This document shows, one piece after another, positions 12,435-13,720 of a stretch of DNA of 13,720 nt. The notes under the pieces were generated by a model. It was not told the DNA's origin and did no database searches. It saw only the letters and a list, made by a program, of their open reading frames with translations. Position numbers and translations under genes: made by a program. Positions within the stretch are counted from its first letter, which is position 1, and each line of letters begins with the position of its first letter. The stretch is from a bacterium (lineage in GTDB: Bacteria > Patescibacteriota > Minisyncoccia > Phycocordibacterales > UBA10002), in the NCBI GenBank assembly GCA_030648695.1, contig JAUSHG010000050.1:1-13720 (forward strand), read 5' to 3'.

Positions 12435-12440
12435 TATCAT
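12435..12440 (+). promoter_or_regulatory. Possible second -10 (TATCAT) next to the pilin start
   Basis: TATCAT followed by TTTTCT and ATG reproduces the pilM arrangement (TATACT, TTTTCT, ATG) with the same 6-nt gap and the same bases in the gap. This may give a leaderless pilin mRNA. The hexamer is weaker than TATAAT. Confidence 0.35.
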
Positions 12441-12446
12441 TTTTCT

Positions 12447-12947
12447 ATGCGCCTATTTCCCATAAGGGCCACACACGCGTCAGGAAAAAGGGGATTTACC
12501 CTCATAGAACTGCTTGTGGTGATTGCCATCATTGGTCTTCTTTCGTCGGTGGTATTTGCGTCCCTAAACAGCGCACGGGTGAAGGCGCGTGATGCTCGGC
12601 GTCTCGCTGATATGAAGGAGATTTCCAAGGTGCTCGCGCTCGTTACAGACCTTCAGCCGCAAACTCTTGTTGGTTGTACCGCAGCCGATGCTCTCGTTTC
12701 TACCTGCACAGGCCCCGGAGAGGCAAGCCAGCTTGCCCGATATAAAGACCCGACCGGTACGGCGGCCTGCACCAACACCTCGGCGGCAGTGTGCAATTAC
12801 GCCATCAGCCGCGGCAATGCAGCTGCCGGAGCCACGTCGGAAGATTATCAGGTATGCTTCTATCTGGAGGGGGTGGCAGGAGGCCTTGCGGCAGGAAGGA
12901 ATTCAATAGTCGGGCCGTCAGGAGCGCTTACTGCGGGTTGTCTCTAA
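12447..12947 (+). CDS. Type IV pilin (cysteine-rich)
   Basis: 166 aa. Class III-type signal with a short basic leader (1-16, ending KRG), prepilin peptidase site G16/F17 and the conserved mature start FTLIELLVVIAIIG with Glu at mature position 5 (residue 21). The hydrophobic N-terminal helix (17-40) is followed by the helix continuation NSARVKARDARRLADMKE. The globular part has six cysteines (77, 87, 108, 116, 137, 165), enough for three disulfides. The frame extends upstream to a TTG at 12399, but the ATG at 12447 is chosen because it gives a normal short leader and lies after the TATAAT box. It is polymerised by PilB/PilC. It is probably co-transcribed with the next pilin, 23 bp downstream. 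Confidence 0.9.
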   Translation: MRLFPIRATHASGKRGFTLIELLVVIAIIGLLSSVVFASLNSARVKARDARRLADMKEISKVLALVTDLQPQTLVGCTAADALVSTCTGPGEASQLARYKDPTGTAACTNTSAAVCNYAISRGNAAAGATSEDYQVCFYLEGVAGGLAAGRNSIVGPSGALTAGCL

Positions 12948-12970
12948 TTTTTTATTAGTCAGTTTATTTA

Positions 12971-13501
12971 ATGAATATGCAGAAACATTTTGGAAGCAAG
13001 CACGCGAAAGGAGGTTTCACCCGAACGAATTTTTGGTCTAAAAATTCGCGCGGGTTTACGCTCATAGAGCTTCTCGTCGTGATTGCCATTATCGGTATTC
13101 TTTCGTCAGTCGTGCTCGCCTCGCTTAACAGCGCGCGCACCAAGGCGCGTGATGCGCGGCGCGTGGCGGACTTGAAGCAGGTTCAGGTTGCTTTGGAGCT
13201 GTATTTTGACGCAAATTCGGTGTATCCGGTTTCAATCGCAACCATGGTCGGTTCTACCGGAGGCAAGTCGCTTCCGTTTGAGCCGAAAGACCCGGGAGCG
13301 GGAAATCCAAGCTATAAGTACGCCTTTGATACGCTTGCATCTCCGACCAAGTATCATATCGGAGCCACGATGGAGCAGGCGCGCGCGGCAACTACACTTG
13401 ATGAGGCCGACGGAGATGCGGATTCCACCGGTTGGGGAGGGGGAGTTCCGTTTAGCGGTGCCGACACTGCCGACCCGTGGACGTATGATGTGAGCAATTA
13501 G
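12971..13501 (+). CDS. Type IV pilin (major pilin candidate)
   Basis: 176 aa. A longer leader (1-28, ending NSRG), cleavage site G28/F29 and mature start FTLIELLVVIAIIG with Glu33 at +5. Residues 29-69 are almost identical to residues 17-57 of the upstream pilin, so the two arose by duplication or share a converted N-terminus. The C-terminal domain is different and has no cysteine. It has the pseudopilin/pilin pattern ALELYFDANSVYPVS (74-88), a strand-rich middle and a Gly/Asp-rich end (147-176), where DADSTGWGGG might bind calcium as in pseudopilins. The ATG at 12971 is used; Met3 is an alternative. A strong terminator follows 31 bp after the stop. Confidence 0.9.
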   Translation: MNMQKHFGSKHAKGGFTRTNFWSKNSRGFTLIELLVVIAIIGILSSVVLASLNSARTKARDARRVADLKQVQVALELYFDANSVYPVSIATMVGSTGGKSLPFEPKDPGAGNPSYKYAFDTLASPTKYHIGATMEQARAATTLDEADGDADSTGWGGGVPFSGADTADPWTYDVSN

Positions 13502-13532
13502 GGTTTGTAACAGGCAACATGTAATTTGTAAC

Positions 13533-13569
13533 AAAACCAAAAGCCCCGCAGTGCGGGGCTTTTGGTTTT
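13533..13569 (+). terminator. Strong bidirectional Rho-independent terminator
   Basis: A perfect 17-bp stem, 13533-13549 with 13553-13569, with the loop AGT. The core is AGCCCCGC/GCGGGGCT, flanked by A-rich and T-rich arms (CTTTTGGTTTT on the right). It ends the pil cluster and is symmetric enough to stop transcripts from either side. Just before it, GTAACAGGCAACATGTAATT with TGTAAC (13507-13532) is another word repeat. Confidence 0.92.
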
Positions 13570-13572
13570 CTT

Positions 13573-13643
13573 GTCATCCCCGCGCATGCGGGGATCTAGC
13601 AGATGTGAAAAAAAACTGGATTCCCGCCTCCGCGGGAATGACA
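13573..13643. repeat. Inverted pair of REP-like repeats at the end of the pil cluster
   Basis: The forward unit (13573-13599, core CCCCGCGCATGCGGGG) and reverse unit (13616-13643, core CCCGCCTCCGCGGG, ending GGAATGACAG) face each other around a 16-nt AT-rich centre and can pair into a long hairpin, like the pair at 144-210. The remaining 13644-13720 shows no supported feature. Confidence 0.8.
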
Positions 13644-13720
13644 GATGTGTGCTTGTTGGGTGTAAGATTTTTAGTGTCGCAAATACTGCAACAAAACCAC
13701 CTGACATGAAATTCTACTAC

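Noticed and set aside
12399..12446. Upstream TTG extension of the first pilin (16 extra residues)
   Set aside because: The TTG overlaps the expected transcription start behind TATAAT and would give an unusually long prepilin leader. The ATG at 12447 gives a normal leader.
13007..13015. Strong Shine-Dalgarno-like AAAGGAGGT inside the second pilin gene
   Set aside because: No ATG, GTG or TTG in the pilin frame follows at a suitable distance, and it lies within the leader-peptide codons AKGG. It is probably chance.
116..13643. Repeats considered as a CRISPR array
   Set aside because: The REP-like units are few, scattered and in mixed orientation. The AT words are shuffled without equal-length unique spacers, and no cas gene is present.
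13706..13720. ATG followed by four codons (MKFYY) at the right edge as the start of a next gene
   Set aside because: Only five codons are visible, with no -10 box or ribosome site before it. It cannot be supported from this window.

Overview
The window looks like a piece of a Candidate Phyla Radiation (Patescibacteria, probably Parcubacteria-type) genome. This is inferred from small compact proteins, near absence of Shine-Dalgarno sequences, a monoderm-style type IV pilus locus without a visible secretin, a SOD/CHRD-like plus cupredoxin membrane protein, and spacers packed with short 'word-like' and GC-rich palindromic repeats. No rRNA or phylogenetic marker is present, so the assignment is an inference.

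Layout. Positions 1-102 hold the probable 3' end of a + strand gene, followed by a nested palindromic repeat (116-237). A minus-strand membrane-anchored SOD/CHRD-like + cupredoxin protein lies at 257-1069. An ABC-F ATPase (1298-2764, +) ends in a hairpin. Then come a REP-like repeat, a structured region carrying copies of a tRNA 3' end, tRNA-Ser(GCT) (3006-3092, -) and a ComF-family phosphoribosyltransferase (3171-3887, -), which has a palindromic repeat inserted in frame.

From 4062 to 13501 everything is on the + strand and forms one type IV pilus assembly cluster: pilM (cytoplasmic actin-like), pilN and pilO (inner-membrane alignment proteins), a short PilP-like membrane protein, pilB (extension ATPase), a single-domain response regulator, pilT (retraction ATPase), pilC (platform protein) and two related type IV pilins. 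A strong bidirectional terminator (13533-13569) closes the cluster, followed by a pair of inverted REP-like repeats. PilM/N/O/P-like would form the cytoplasmic-membrane alignment complex. PilB and PilT would drive pilin polymerisation and depolymerisation through PilC. The response regulator between the two ATPases is a likely motor control input. ComF, a DNA-uptake-associated family, lies just upstream on the opposite strand, so the pilus may serve DNA uptake as well as adhesion or motility. Prepilin peptidase is not in the window.

The most unusual non-coding feature is at 5239-5489, between pilM and pilN. It is a roughly 240-bp long imperfect inverted repeat with an 18-bp perfect stem and a second 14/15-bp inner stem, directly behind a perfect TATAAT box. 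It could be a rod-shaped non-coding RNA (6S-like in shape only) or a small foldback/MITE-like element. Several genes (pilM, the response regulator, probably the first pilin) have a -10 box ending 6 nt before the ATG, which predicts leaderless mRNAs. Almost every spacer carries its own family of permuted short-word repeats.
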